DNA of 64,000 nt, taken from the NCBI GenBank assembly GCA_934725305.1, contig CAKVBA010000004.1, positions 1 through 64,000 of the forward strand. The letters are read 5' to 3'. Positions 1-9,144 of this stretch are shown in pieces. Numbering within the stretch: position 1 is the first letter of the stretch; each line of letters begins with the position of its first letter. The stretch comes from an uncultured Parabacteroides sp. Lineage in GTDB: Bacteria > Bacteroidota > Bacteroidia > Bacteroidales > Tannerellaceae. The position numbers and the translations under genes were made by a program. The notes beneath the pieces are model-generated. The model worked only from the letters and a program-made list of their open reading frames with translations, was not told where the DNA came from and ran no database searches.

Positions 1-31
1 CTGCTTGAAAATTTTCCACTCCTGACAAGAT

Positions 32-80
32 AAAAAAGAGGGCAAATCAAATATTTCTCAATTTGATACACCCTCTTCTT
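32..80 (-). terminator. Terminator of the tRNA-Cys pair
   Basis: Read on the minus strand, AAGAGGGTGTATCAAAT pairs with ATTTGATTTGCCCTCTT around a short loop and is followed by a T-run. It lies directly downstream of the two minus-strand tRNA-Cys genes. Its sequence resembles the other GGTG-TATCAAAA type terminators in this window. Confidence 0.8.
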
Positions 81-87
81 AAGGTAG

Positions 88-159
88 AGGTCTCTGGCGG
101 ATTCGAACCGCCGTAGATGGTTTTGCAGACCACTGACTAAGCCACTCATCCAAGAGACC
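88..159 (-). tRNA. tRNA-Cys (GCA), copy 1
   Basis: Read on the minus strand, the 7-bp acceptor stem is GGTCTCT/AGAGACC. The anticodon arm is GTGGT-CTGCAAA-ACCAT, giving anticodon GCA. A TTCGAAT T-loop and a U discriminator base, as expected for tRNA-Cys, are present. CCA is not encoded. A nearly identical second copy lies 47 nt upstream, so the two are probably cotranscribed. Confidence 0.95.
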
Positions 160-206
160 CTGTTTTGTAAGAAAGTTCCAAAGAAAATGTTTATTCTCTA
201 AGGTTG

Positions 207-278
207 AGGTTCCTGGCGGATTCGAACCGCCGTAGATGGTTTTGCAGACCACTGACTAAGCCACTCATCCAAGGAACC
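207..278 (-). tRNA. tRNA-Cys (GCA), copy 2
   Basis: The body is identical to copy 1 (anticodon GCA in loop CTGCAAA, TTCGAAT T-loop, U discriminator, no encoded CCA). The acceptor stem is GGTTCCT/AGGAACC. Compared with copy 1, both changed base pairs are compensated on the opposite strand, so the stem stays perfect. A degenerate -7 element (TTACTTTG, minus strand, 311-318) lies upstream. Confidence 0.95.
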
Positions 279-512
279 GATTGTCTAATGATTCTCTCAT
301 TTTGCGAGTGCAAAGTAAGAGAATATATCTGAATAATCCAAACGTTTTCTCTTTTTATTTTGTTTATTATTTGATTAGAGTTATTTGAAGAGGTTATACC
401 GTTCATATTTCACTGAATCTGGCATACTCTCTTCTCTCTTAAAATACGTGATTATCTTGTAGAAGTAGGAAAAATGAAGTTACTTTGTTACTAAATAAGA
501 AATAAAAGAAAA

Positions 513-1064
513 ATGACCTATAAGGAAACTGAAATATCAGGCGTATGGATTATTGAGCCGAAGGTGTTTTGTGATGCACGAGGCTATTTTATGGAGAGTT
601 ATAAGCAAGAAGAGTTTGACCGTATCGTGGGTCCGACCCTCTTTGTGCAGGACAACGAATCATGTTCTTCCAAAGGCGTGTTGAGAGGATTACATTATCA
701 GTTGGCACCCTATTCACAGGCCAAGTTGGTGCGTGTGATCAAAGGCTGTGTATTGGACGTTGCTGTCGATCTGCGTGTAGGCTCGCCTACTTTTGGAAAG
801 CATGTAGCGGTGGAGCTATCTGACGAGAATAAGCGTCAGCTGTTTGTGCCGCGTGGTTTTGCCCATGGCTTTCAAGTGTTGAGCGATCAGGCTATTTTCT
901 CCTATAAGGTTGACAATGTCTATATGCCTTCGCATGAGCGGAGTATTCGTTTTGATGATCCCACGATTCAGGTGTCTTGGCAACTATCAGCAGAGACCAT
1001 CTTGTCAGAAAAGGATATGAAGGCGCCTTTCCTGAACGAAGCAGAAATTAATTTCACATTTTAA
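513..1064 (+). CDS. rfbC: dTDP-4-dehydrorhamnose 3,5-epimerase
   Basis: A 183-residue RmlC-type cupin that epimerises dTDP-4-keto-6-deoxyglucose at C3 and C5 in the dTDP-L-rhamnose pathway. Visible family motifs are the RGLHYQ segment (catalytic His, about residue 61), VLDVAVDLR after it, and FVPRGFAHGFQVLSD, which forms the substrate pocket. Length is normal for the family. The stop is 13 nt before rfbB, so the two form an operon. rfbA and rfbD are not in the window. A TACTTTG stretch near 481 is a weak promoter candidate. Product assignment is firm; the sugar product is inferred from the pathway. Confidence 0.96.
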   Translation: MTYKETEISGVWIIEPKVFCDARGYFMESYKQEEFDRIVGPTLFVQDNESCSSKGVLRGLHYQLAPYSQAKLVRVIKGCVLDVAVDLRVGSPTFGKHVAVELSDENKRQLFVPRGFAHGFQVLSDQAIFSYKVDNVYMPSHERSIRFDDPTIQVSWQLSAETILSEKDMKAPFLNEAEINFTF

Positions 1065-1077
1065 AGAGACAGAATCT

Positions 1078-2217
1078 ATGAAGGTATATTTAGTTACCGG
1101 GGCAGCCGGTTTTATCGGTGCTAACTTTGTTAAATACATGTTGGCCAAATATTCAGACATCAAGATTGTTGTGTTGGACCTACTGACCTATGCCGGGAAT
1201 TTGGGTACGATAGCAGAGGACATCGACGGTGAGCGTTGTGAGTTTGTAAAGGGCGATATTTGCGACCGTGCTTTGGTGGATCAGTTGTTTGACAAGTATT
1301 CCTTTGATTATGTCGTGAATTTTGCTGCAGAAAGTCATGTCGATCGTAGCATCGAGAATCCGCAGCTCTTCTTGATGACGAACATTCTGGGAACGCAAAA
1401 CCTGCTGGATGCGGCTCGTCGTGCTTGGGTGACAAGCAAAGATGCTACCGGTTATCCGGTGTGGCGCGAAGGAGTGCGTTTCCATCAAGTATCAACCGAT
1501 GAAGTCTATGGCAGTTTAGGCACAGAAGGCTTCTTTACGGAGAAAACGCCTTTGGATCCGCGTAGCCCTTATAGTGCAGCAAAGACCAGCGCCGACCTGT
1601 TTGTGAAGGTTTATTTCGAGACCTATCACATGCCGGTATCTATTACACGTTGCTCAAACAACTATGGTCCGTATCATTTCCCGGAAAAACTGATTCCGTT
1701 GATCATCAAGAATATTCTGGAAGGAAAACCTCTTCCGGTCTATGGTGATGGTAGCAATGTGAGAGACTGGCTCTATGTTGAGGATCACTGCAAGGCGATT
1801 GACTTGGTGTTGCATCAGGGTCGTGAAGGAGAAGTCTATAATGTAGGCGGGCATAACGAAAAGCAGAATATCGAGATTGTGAAGCTGACAATTCGTACGA
1901 TGCGTTGGTTGATGAGTGAAAATCCGGCTTATCGTGAGGTGTTGAAGAAGAGAGTGTATGATGCCGATGGACAGCTATCAATCGATTGGATCAATGATGA
2001 TCTGATTACGTTTGTTAAAGACCGCTTAGGTCATGACCAACGCTATGCGATTGATCCGACAAAGATCACCAATGAATTGGGTTGGACGCCCGAGACCTCA
2101 TTTGAAGAGGGCATTGTGAAGACGATCTGTTGGTATTTGGAGCATCAGCAGTGGGTTGAGGAGATCACAGGAGGCGAATACATGAAGTATTATGAACAAA
2201 TGTATTCGAATCGGTAA
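1078..2217 (+). CDS. rfbB: dTDP-glucose 4,6-dehydratase
   Basis: A 379-residue extended short-chain dehydrogenase (RmlB). It has the N-terminal NAD-binding glycine motif TGAAGFIGANF, the STDEVYG segment carrying the active-site Thr-Asp-Glu, and the catalytic YSAAK (YxxxK) motif. It converts dTDP-glucose to dTDP-4-keto-6-deoxyglucose, the substrate of the RfbC encoded just upstream. It is slightly longer than the roughly 350-residue E. coli enzyme because of an insertion near residues 265-310. Its 3' end converges on the minus-strand permease gene. Confidence 0.96.
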   Translation: MKVYLVTGAAGFIGANFVKYMLAKYSDIKIVVLDLLTYAGNLGTIAEDIDGERCEFVKGDICDRALVDQLFDKYSFDYVVNFAAESHVDRSIENPQLFLMTNILGTQNLLDAARRAWVTSKDATGYPVWREGVRFHQVSTDEVYGSLGTEGFFTEKTPLDPRSPYSAAKTSADLFVKVYFETYHMPVSITRCSNNYGPYHFPEKLIPLIIKNILEGKPLPVYGDGSNVRDWLYVEDHCKAIDLVLHQGREGEVYNVGGHNEKQNIEIVKLTIRTMRWLMSENPAYREVLKKRVYDADGQLSIDWINDDLITFVKDRLGHDQRYAIDPTKITNELGWTPETSFEEGIVKTICWYLEHQQWVEEITGGEYMKYYEQMYSNR

Positions 2218-2258
2218 GAAGCATTGAAGATCGATCCGGTTGTGCTCTGTCTGCTGTG

Positions 2259-3503
2259 CTATTCAAAACGGATGCTGCGAGCCGGATCAATCTTGGTAAC
2301 TAAGTAAGAAGGACCCAACATCATCAACATGGCAGCGGTTAATGCACCGATGTTGAGAAGTAATAGAGACAATAGATTCAAGTCGATGGGGACAGCGTCC
2401 AAGTAATAGACCGAAGGGTCTAATGAGACAATCTGGAAGTGATGCTGTATGAGGCATAGCGAGATGCCGATAAGATTGCCCCATAACATTCCCTTCCCAA
2501 TCAAGAAGAAAGAGACGTAGAGGAATATCTTGCGGATGCTGGCATTGTTTTGTCCCATGGCTTTGAGGATACCAATCATGTTGGTCCGTTCAAGGATGAT
2601 GATGAGCAGACCCGATATCATGGTGAAGCCGGCCACCGACATCATGAGAATCAAGATAATAACCACATTGATGTCTAATACATCCAGCCAGTTGAATATC
2701 ATAGGATTTAGCTCTTTGATAGAGCGAGTATAGAAGGTATTGCCGAGTCGGTCGTTGCGTTCCGACATGGCAAAATAGAGATTCTCGGTAATCTGATCCA
2801 ATTGGTCATAGTCTGTTACCAGCAGTTCCAATCCGCTTACCTGATCGTTGTCCCAGCCATTCAGACGACGGATTTGCCGAATGTCTGCAATGACAAATAG
2901 TTTGTCATAATCGAGGAATCCGGTCTCGTAGATACCGGTGATATGAAACTTGCGGGCACGCACATCTTCCTGTACGAAGTAGGTGAGGAAGGAGTCGCCT
3001 AACTTCAGCCCTAACAAGTTGGCCAGATAACTTGAGATCAGCACATCGGTTGAGCTTTTCTTCTCGTCAAAGGTGATGACATCGCCCTCTTTCAGATTGT
3101 TGCGGAAGAAGGTCCAGTCAAAGTCACGATCTACGCCCTTCAGTACGATGCCCTGGAAATCTGTTTCGGTCTTGAGAATACCCGGCTTGGTGGCAAAAGG
3201 CTCCACATGGCGAATGCCGGGAAAGGAATGAAGCTCTTGCATCAATGAATCACTTATAGCAATGGGCGACGACTCGTAAGAGGCGTTGCTGTCGAAGTTG
3301 GTAATCTGGATGTGTGAACCAAAGCCGATCACTTTGTTGCGTACCTCTTTCTTGAATCCGATAACGATAGCCACCGATAGAATCATCACAGCCAGTCCCA
3401 ACGCAATGCCGATCATGGCAATACGAACAGCAGGAGGTGTAACTTTACGTTCAACCTCCTTGCTGAAATAGATTCTTCGTGCTATAAATAGTTCAAAGTT
3501 CAA
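2259..3503 (-). CDS. LolC/LolE-type ABC permease (FtsX-like)
   Basis: A 414-residue ABC transporter permease of the lipoprotein-releasing (LolC/E) or FtsX group. One transmembrane helix lies near residues 25-50, followed by a roughly 200-residue periplasmic domain. Three C-terminal helices (about 275-300, 325-350, 375-400) form the FtsX domain. By family it works with a LolD ATPase to pass lipoproteins to the outer-membrane route; no ATPase gene is adjacent here. The start is TTG, preceded by AAAGGAG about 10 nt upstream, unusually clear for this genome. No ATG lies nearby in frame. The exact substrate is inferred. Confidence 0.88.
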   Translation of the reverse strand: MNFELFIARRIYFSKEVERKVTPPAVRIAMIGIALGLAVMILSVAIVIGFKKEVRNKVIGFGSHIQITNFDSNASYESSPIAISDSLMQELHSFPGIRHVEPFATKPGILKTETDFQGIVLKGVDRDFDWTFFRNNLKEGDVITFDEKKSSTDVLISSYLANLLGLKLGDSFLTYFVQEDVRARKFHITGIYETGFLDYDKLFVIADIRQIRRLNGWDNDQVSGLELLVTDYDQLDQITENLYFAMSERNDRLGNTFYTRSIKELNPMIFNWLDVLDINVVIILILMMSVAGFTMISGLLIIILERTNMIGILKAMGQNNASIRKIFLYVSFFLIGKGMLWGNLIGISLCLIQHHFQIVSLDPSVYYLDAVPIDLNLLSLLLLNIGALTAAMLMMLGPSYLVTKIDPARSIRFE

Positions 3504-3560
3504 AACCTTCTTTCTCCTTTTAGATAGTTTGTTTAGAATAAGCTTTTATCTTCATTTGAT

Positions 3561-3763
3561 TTAACCCAAATCGGTCATTAGAACGAAAAAAGTAAAACGA
3601 CTGACTATTTTTATTCTTTCCAACTCTTGTCGGCACTTCTTTCGGCATCTTGCTTCCGCCTGCGTTTCGATATAGTCCGCTATGCCTTCAACGTAGAGCC
3701 ATTGCAATCTGCTCAAAACAAGCACCAACAAGAATTGGAATCTAATGACCGAATTGGGTTTAA
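3561..3763. repeat. MITE-like element with TTAA-bounded inverted ends
   Basis: About 203 bp bounded by imperfect inverted repeats. The left end begins TTAACCCAAATCGGTCATT and the right end, on the opposite strand, begins TTAAACCCAATTCGGTCATT. TTAA at both ends could be a target duplication. The interior is non-coding. A diverged copy in two pieces lies at 32386-32486 and 32949-33053. The right end supplies the TAA stop codon of the yitT-like gene. No transposase is visible nearby, so mobility is inferred from structure and copy number only. Confidence 0.75.
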
Positions 3764-4656
3764 GCATGAGGACGAGTTGAATCTTTACTTGCGTGCATAA
3801 TTGACACAAATGAATCCGGATCGATCTTCTTGATCTCTTTAGACAGATGCGGCATATCTTTTCTGTCGGCGATGGTAAAGATAATCTTCTTCTCTTGACC
3901 TTCATACATGCCCTGTCCGTGGATGAAGGTACCACGCATGCCCAGCTTGTTTACAATCAGCTCCTTAATCTCTTCAGTTTTGGGAGACACGATGAAGACA
4001 GCACGGTTGGGATTTTCTGTCTGGAACATCTCAATCACTTTACCATAGACGAAGATGGTGAACCAAGAATACAAAGGTATTGCCCAATCCTGGAATACAA
4101 TCAGACCTAACATCACGATGGCTGAGTCGAACAGGATGATCAGGTTACTTACCTTCAGGTTTGAGTTGACTGAAAGGACACGGGCCAATACGTCCGTACC
4201 GGCACTGGTACTCTGTGCTTTGAAGATACAAGTAACACCGATACCCAAGATAGCACCACCATAGAAGGCGGCCAAGAATGGATCGTTCTGTACCAGCGGT
4301 TCTCCTAAGAAGTAAGAGAGTGTATCCGTGAATATAGAGATAAGCAGGAAGGTGACAACCGTCTTAGGACCTGACGCCAAACCAATCTTTTTCATGGCAA
4401 GGATCATCAGCGGAATGTTGAAACATAAAGCTGTAGCACCTAACGGGAAACCATCAGGGAAAATAGGCAATATGCCTTTTGTCACATGGTGAATCACGAT
4501 AGAGATACCATAAACACCGCCCGGTACAATCTTGTAAGGGGCCATAAACAGTACGTAACTTAACGCTTGCAAAAAAGCTCCGACTATGATTAATGAATAA
4601 TCTTTCATAGCATTGTTTAATGCGGCTTTAGTCGGCTGTAAAGATTTCTGTTCCAT
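3760..4656 (-). CDS. YitT family membrane protein (DUF161/DUF2179)
   Basis: A 298-residue inner-membrane protein with about five hydrophobic helices in residues 20-210, including a glycine-rich VPGGVYGIS stretch. A soluble DUF2179 domain follows (about 225-290), with GMRGTFIHGQGMYEG typical of YitT proteins. Function of the family is unsettled. A -7 element (TACATTTG, 4702-4709) lies about 45 nt upstream of the ATG. The last residues and TAA stop run into the end of the dispersed element at 3561-3763, so the native C-terminus may have been slightly altered. Confidence 0.9.
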   Translation of the reverse strand: MEQKSLQPTKAALNNAMKDYSLIIVGAFLQALSYVLFMAPYKIVPGGVYGISIVIHHVTKGILPIFPDGFPLGATALCFNIPLMILAMKKIGLASGPKTVVTFLLISIFTDTLSYFLGEPLVQNDPFLAAFYGGAILGIGVTCIFKAQSTSAGTDVLARVLSVNSNLKVSNLIILFDSAIVMLGLIVFQDWAIPLYSWFTIFVYGKVIEMFQTENPNRAVFIVSPKTEEIKELIVNKLGMRGTFIHGQGMYEGQEKKIIFTIADRKDMPHLSKEIKKIDPDSFVSIMHASKDSTRPHA

Positions 4657-4701
4657 GATTGTAGTTAAAAAATAAGTATAATTTGTTATTTAAATTGGGT
4701 G

Positions 4702-4709
4702 CAAATGTA
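4702..4709 (-). promoter_or_regulatory. -7 promoter element of the yitT-like gene
   Basis: TACATTTG on the minus strand fits the Bacteroidetes TAnnTTTG consensus, about 45 nt upstream of the ATG. No clear -33 element is visible. Confidence 0.6.
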
Positions 4710-4751
4710 AAGAAAAACCTATGATAAAACCATGAGTTCCATTGAAGATTT

Positions 4752-6854
4752 TCACATCTTTAGGACAATGCGCTCGCCCAGCTCTTTACTTAAAACAGCT
4801 TTTATCTCGTTGAGTCGGCTTAGCTCTTTCATAAGTTCCAGTGTTCCTTCAAGATTGCCTTCTTTTTGAAGCTCTTTAATCTTGTTTTGAATCTCTTTGA
4901 ACTGCTGAATCGTGTAGGCCTCTTTGAAGGCATAGATGTCGCGTGGCACCAATAGATCCAACTTATCTTTCTCATCCTCTAACTGACGATACTTGGTGTG
5001 ATATTTGCTCAAGTGATATTTGTCACTGATCAGATCGGCAGCGATGCGGCTGATGTTTGCATCGGGATGAGCTAAGAAATAGCGTTGGGCTATAAAGTCC
5101 GGCTGGCCGCATTGTTGGGCTGCTTCATCCAGCATCTGTTTGAAGATAGGCGTGTAGAAGGTCAGATTGTCGCTCTTCAAGTCCTCTTGGATAAAGCGGG
5201 CAACATAGGTAGTGACCGTCTTATCCTCTTCTTCAAAGGAGAAAAGGATCTGTTCGCCATAGCGTACTACATAGTGAAGCAGAGCCAGCTCATACGCCTC
5301 ATAGGGCGATCTTGCTGGTTTGGCTTGTGCAGCTATGACCGGAGCTGCTGCCTGTTGAACAGGTGGCAGATCTTCTTCCATCGGATAAGGCTCCTGCATG
5401 GGCGGCATCTCTTGCATAGGTGCAGCTGTTGCTTCCTCTTCTGAGATAGGCGGCATGTTGAGCATCTCCGGATAGGGCATTGTGCTTATCACAGGCGGCG
5501 GAGTTGCGTTTGCCGGTTGGGTTGTCTGATAGTTACTCTTGGCTTCCCTCTTCTTCTGTTGCAGCTTGTTGATCTCGTTGAGCAGAATCTGCTCATCAAT
5601 CTCCATCATTGTACTGCATTCCCGGATATAGATGGAGCGGGAAATGGGATCTGGTATGATGGCGATTGAGCGTAAGATGTCACCGATCAGCTCAGAACGT
5701 TTGATCGGGTCGTTCTCTGCTTCGTCCAGTAACAAATGAGCTTTAAATCGGATGAAGTCCGTCTCATGTTCTTGGATGTAGGCATTGAACTCACTGGCGC
5801 CATGACTACGGGCAAAGGAGTCGGGATCTTCTCCGGCGGGCAACAATACCACTTTGATATTCATTCCTTCTTCGAGTAGCAAGTCGATACCACGTAAGGC
5901 CGCTTTGATGCCGGCGGCATCTCCGTCATACAATACGGTGATGTTGTTGGTAAAACGATGTATCAGGCGGATCTGTCCTTGCGTCAGTGCCGTGCCTGAT
6001 GAGGCTACAACATTCTCGACGCCCACCTGATGCATGCCGATAACATCCATATATCCCTCAACCAAGAAACAACGGTCTTGACGCACAATGGCCTGCTTGG
6101 CGAAATAGATACCATAGAGTTCGTTGCTCTTATGGTAAATCTCGCTTTCGGGAGAGTTGACATATTTGGCTGTCTTGTCGTCTTTCTTGAGAGTTCGGCC
6201 ACCAAAGGCCACAACCTTGCCGCTCAAGGTGTGTACGGGAAAGATAACTCTGCCTCGGAAGCGGTCATTTACATTCCCGTTGTCATATGTAATGATCAGT
6301 CCTGTCTTTTCCAGGAAGCTCTTTTGATAGCCCGCTTGGATGGCCGTTTTGTATAGAGCATCTCTCTGCTCCAGGCTATAGCCTAACTGAAACTTGCGGA
6401 TCACATCTTCGCGTAGTCCACGCTCAGCAAAGTAGCGCATGCCAATAGAGCGTCCCTCTTGATGGTTGTGCAGAAGAGAGATGAAGTAGCTTTGTGCCCA
6501 GCTGTTTACAATCAGCATACTTTCCCGGTCGTTGCGGGCCTGCTTTTCCTGATCCGTCAGTTCACGTTCCTGTATCTCTATGTTGTATTTCTTGGCCAGC
6601 CAGCGTAGGGCATCAAAGTAGTTGAGCTGTTCATGCTTCATGATGAAGTGTACAGCCGTTCCTCCTTCGCCACAGGCAAAGCATTTACAGATGTTTTTAG
6701 CCGGAGAAACATAGAAAGAGGGAGACTTATCGGAATGAAACGGACACAATCCTACATAATTGACACCGCGTTTCCGTAATGTTACGAATTCTGATACAAC
6801 ATCGACAATGTTGGCCGTGTCCAATATTCTATTGATAGTGGATTGATCGATCAT
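4752..6854 (-). CDS. dnaG: DNA primase
   Basis: A 700-residue bacterial primase that lays RNA primers at the replication fork. The N-terminal zinc-binding domain has CPFH and CKCFACG (CHCC ligands, about residues 38-66). The RNA polymerase core and Toprim domain follow, with VEGYMD (catalytic Glu) and LYDGDAAG. A Pro/Met/Glu-rich linker (about 455-510) leads to the C-terminal helicase-binding domain. The ATG at 6854 (protein starting MIDQSTINR) is preferred over one at 6905. The -7 element TACTTTTG at 6884-6891 would start transcription between them, and MIDQ fits other primases. Confidence 0.96.
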   Translation of the reverse strand: MIDQSTINRILDTANIVDVVSEFVTLRKRGVNYVGLCPFHSDKSPSFYVSPAKNICKCFACGEGGTAVHFIMKHEQLNYFDALRWLAKKYNIEIQERELTDQEKQARNDRESMLIVNSWAQSYFISLLHNHQEGRSIGMRYFAERGLREDVIRKFQLGYSLEQRDALYKTAIQAGYQKSFLEKTGLIITYDNGNVNDRFRGRVIFPVHTLSGKVVAFGGRTLKKDDKTAKYVNSPESEIYHKSNELYGIYFAKQAIVRQDRCFLVEGYMDVIGMHQVGVENVVASSGTALTQGQIRLIHRFTNNITVLYDGDAAGIKAALRGIDLLLEEGMNIKVVLLPAGEDPDSFARSHGASEFNAYIQEHETDFIRFKAHLLLDEAENDPIKRSELIGDILRSIAIIPDPISRSIYIRECSTMMEIDEQILLNEINKLQQKKREAKSNYQTTQPANATPPPVISTMPYPEMLNMPPISEEEATAAPMQEMPPMQEPYPMEEDLPPVQQAAAPVIAAQAKPARSPYEAYELALLHYVVRYGEQILFSFEEEDKTVTTYVARFIQEDLKSDNLTFYTPIFKQMLDEAAQQCGQPDFIAQRYFLAHPDANISRIAADLISDKYHLSKYHTKYRQLEDEKDKLDLLVPRDIYAFKEAYTIQQFKEIQNKIKELQKEGNLEGTLELMKELSRLNEIKAVLSKELGERIVLKM

Positions 6855-6883
6855 TCTTTTAAGTGTAATATAAAATGGAAAGA

Positions 6884-6891
6884 CAAAAGTA
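6884..6891 (-). promoter_or_regulatory. -7 promoter element of dnaG
   Basis: TACTTTTG on the minus strand matches TAnnTTTG and lies 30 nt upstream of the ATG at 6854. It decides the start codon, because the upstream in-frame ATG would not be transcribed from it. A -33 element is not obvious. Confidence 0.65.
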
Positions 6892-6905
6892 GCTATAATT
6901 TGCAT

Positions 6906-6947
6906 AAAAAGGGCTGTAACAGAATGATTATTTTGTTACAGCCCTAA
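6906..6947 (-). terminator. Terminator downstream of the arg operon
   Basis: A perfect 12-bp stem, AGGGCTGTAACA with TGTTACAGCCCT, followed on the minus strand by TTTTTA. It lies about 95 nt beyond the argD stop and just upstream of the dnaG promoter, insulating the two units. Confidence 0.88.
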
Positions 6948-7039
6948 TAAGGTGCGTTGGCGACAGAGGGAGCACTCTGTTCGCCATTCTGATGCACCAT
7001 TGTTGAGTTTATGTTAGAAAGATATCAGATCAAAAAAGA

Positions 7040-8164
7040 TCAGTTAAGTAACTTCTTGAATTTCTGAATAAATTCGGTTGCTTCTGCCATAGTGATACAT
7101 AGCGGTGGAAGCAAACGGATAATATTGGTACCTGCTACACCCGTGAAGACCTTCTCTTCGAACAATAACTTGCTGCGAAGTTCTTTGATGGATGATTCAA
7201 ACTCGATACCAATCATCAAGCCTCGTCCGCGCACCTCTTTGATTCCGGGCAGTTTGTTTAGCTCCTCCATCAGGTATTGACCCACGCGGGCCGCATTGGT
7301 AACCAGATCTTCCTCCTCCATAATGTCGAGAACGGCGATAGCTGCCGCACAGGCCAGATGGTTTCCGCCGAAGGTTGTTCCCAACATACCATAGATAGGC
7401 TTGAAGATTGGACTGATCAAGACAGCCCCCATCGGAAAGCCATTGGCAATTCCTTTGGCCACCGTGATGATGTCGGGCCGGATGTTGGCATGCTGATGAG
7501 CAAAGAACTTACCGCTACGTCCATAACCCGACTGAATCTCATCCAGGATGAGGCTGGCTTGATATTGGGTACACAAGGCACGCAATTCTTGAAGGAATGC
7601 ATCCGTTGGCAATTGAATACCACCTACGCCCTGGATGCCTTCGATGATGACAGATGAAACATCGCCCTTTTTCAGCTCGGCCTCCACAGCGGCTGCATCA
7701 TTTAGCGGCAGATAGGTGACAGACAGATCTTCATTGACCGGAGCAATAATCTTGGGATTGTCTGTAACACGCACAGCTGCAGAGGTGCGTCCATGAAAGG
7801 CATGTCTGAAGGCCAATACTCTTTTCTTTCCGTTGTGAAATGAAGCCAGCTTCAGTGCATTTTCATTGGCTTCAGCACCAGAGTTGATCAGGAAGAGAGC
7901 ATATTCGTCATAGCCACAAGCCTTGCCCAGCTTGTCGGCCAAGGTCTGTTGCAAGCTGTTGATTACCGAGTTGGAATAGAATCCCAGCTTGTTCACCTGT
8001 TCGGTGATGGCTTTGACATAGGTCGGATGGCAATGACCCACAGAAATAACGGCATGACCGCCATACAGATCCAGGTATTCATTGCCCTCTTTGTCCCATA
8101 CATGACAGCCTTTGCCCTGTACGATTTCTATATTAAATAATGGATAGACATCAAATAATTTCAT
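7040..8164 (-). CDS. argD: Acetyl(succinyl)ornithine aminotransferase
   Basis: A 374-residue class-III PLP aminotransferase. It has the pyridoxal-ring region NSGAEANENALKLA, the LILDEIQSGYGRSGKFFA segment (the Asp contacts the cofactor), and the Schiff-base lysine in TVAKGIANGFPMGA. It transaminates N-acyl-glutamate semialdehyde to N-acyl-ornithine in arginine synthesis. In Bacteroides fragilis the acyl group is known to be succinyl, so the true substrate here may be N-succinyl. The ATG at 8164 is preferred to an in-frame TTG at 8173. It lies 11 nt after argC and is the last gene of the arg operon. Confidence 0.94.
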   Translation of the reverse strand: MKLFDVYPLFNIEIVQGKGCHVWDKEGNEYLDLYGGHAVISVGHCHPTYVKAITEQVNKLGFYSNSVINSLQQTLADKLGKACGYDEYALFLINSGAEANENALKLASFHNGKKRVLAFRHAFHGRTSAAVRVTDNPKIIAPVNEDLSVTYLPLNDAAAVEAELKKGDVSSVIIEGIQGVGGIQLPTDAFLQELRALCTQYQASLILDEIQSGYGRSGKFFAHQHANIRPDIITVAKGIANGFPMGAVLISPIFKPIYGMLGTTFGGNHLACAAAIAVLDIMEEEDLVTNAARVGQYLMEELNKLPGIKEVRGRGLMIGIEFESSIKELRSKLLFEEKVFTGVAGTNIIRLLPPLCITMAEATEFIQKFKKLLN

Positions 8165-8175
8165 GACATACAAGT

Positions 8176-9144
8176 TTAAAATGCCGACGGCTTCAAGTGA
8201 AGACCCACAGTCTCTTCGAGTCCGAACAGCAGGTTCATATTATGTACAGCCTGTCCGCTGGCACCTTTCAACAGGTTGTCGATCATAGATATAATCAGCA
8301 ACTTGTTGTCGATTCTCTGCAGCTGGATCAGACATTTGTTGGTGTTGACAACCTGCTTCAAGTCGGGATTCTTATCCGTGATGAAGGTGAAGCTATGGTC
8401 ATCATAATACTCCTCATAAATACGCTTGATCTCTGGCAGGTCAATCTTGCAGTCGATATAGGTCGTAGCAAAGATGCCGCGAGAGAAATTACCGCGAACC
8501 GGAATAAAGTTGATTCGGCTGGAGAAGCTGTTCTGCAACTGACATAAGCTCTGATTGATTTCGGCCAGATGCTGATGAGTAAATGGTTTATAGATCGAAA
8601 CATTGTCGTTGCGCCAGCTGAAGTGTGATGTCTCGGATGGCTTGACGCCGGCACCTGTTGATCCGGTGATGGCATTGACATGCAGTTCGGAGTTTAGCAT
8701 CAGGTGTTTTGCCAGCGGCAAGATACCTAATTGGATACAGGTGGCGAAACATCCCGGATTGGCAACATGTTTTGAGCTGCAGATACGACGACGGTTCAGC
8801 TCCGGCAGACCATAGATAAAGTCATGATCGGGCGCAGCTATGCGATAGTCCATGCTCAGGTCGATGATCTTTACATGTTCGGGCACAGTGTGGCTCTCCA
8901 TAAACTTACGGGTGTCGCCATGTGCTGTACAGAAGAAAAGCAGGTCGATGTCGTCCAGAGGAAGCTGACTGGTAAACACCAGATCAGTTTCTCCGTATAG
9001 TCCTGCATGTACATCAGTTATCTTGTTTCCGGCATTGCTCGTACTGTTGATAAAGACAATTTCTGCATCCGGATGGTTCAGCAATAATCGAACCAATTCA
9101 CCAGCCGTATATCCGGCTCCTCCAATAATACCGCATTTAATCAT
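8176..9144 (-). CDS. argC: N-acetyl-gamma-glutamyl-phosphate reductase
   Basis: A 322-residue NADP-dependent reductase of N-acyl-glutamyl phosphate. The N-terminal glycine motif is GGAGYTAGELVRLLLNHP. The catalytic cysteine sits in NPGCFATCIQLG (about residue 131), and the His in IPVRGNFSRG-type surroundings is less certain. Its ATG overlaps the argG stop as ATGA, and argD follows 11 nt downstream, so translation is probably coupled. As with argD, the natural acyl group in this lineage may be succinyl. Confidence 0.95.
   Translation of the reverse strand: MIKCGIIGGAGYTAGELVRLLLNHPDAEIVFINSTSNAGNKITDVHAGLYGETDLVFTSQLPLDDIDLLFFCTAHGDTRKFMESHTVPEHVKIIDLSMDYRIAAPDHDFIYGLPELNRRRICSSKHVANPGCFATCIQLGILPLAKHLMLNSELHVNAITGSTGAGVKPSETSHFSWRNDNVSIYKPFTHQHLAEINQSLCQLQNSFSSRINFIPVRGNFSRGIFATTYIDCKIDLPEIKRIYEEYYDDHSFTFITDKNPDLKQVVNTNKCLIQLQRIDNKLLIISMIDNLLKGASGQAVHNMNLLFGLEETVGLHLKPSAF

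Noticed and set aside
3561-3935. 124-residue minus-strand ORF across the MITE-like element
   Set aside because: Half of it is antisense-frame reading of the yitT-like gene and the rest is repeat; copy 2 does not conserve the frame.
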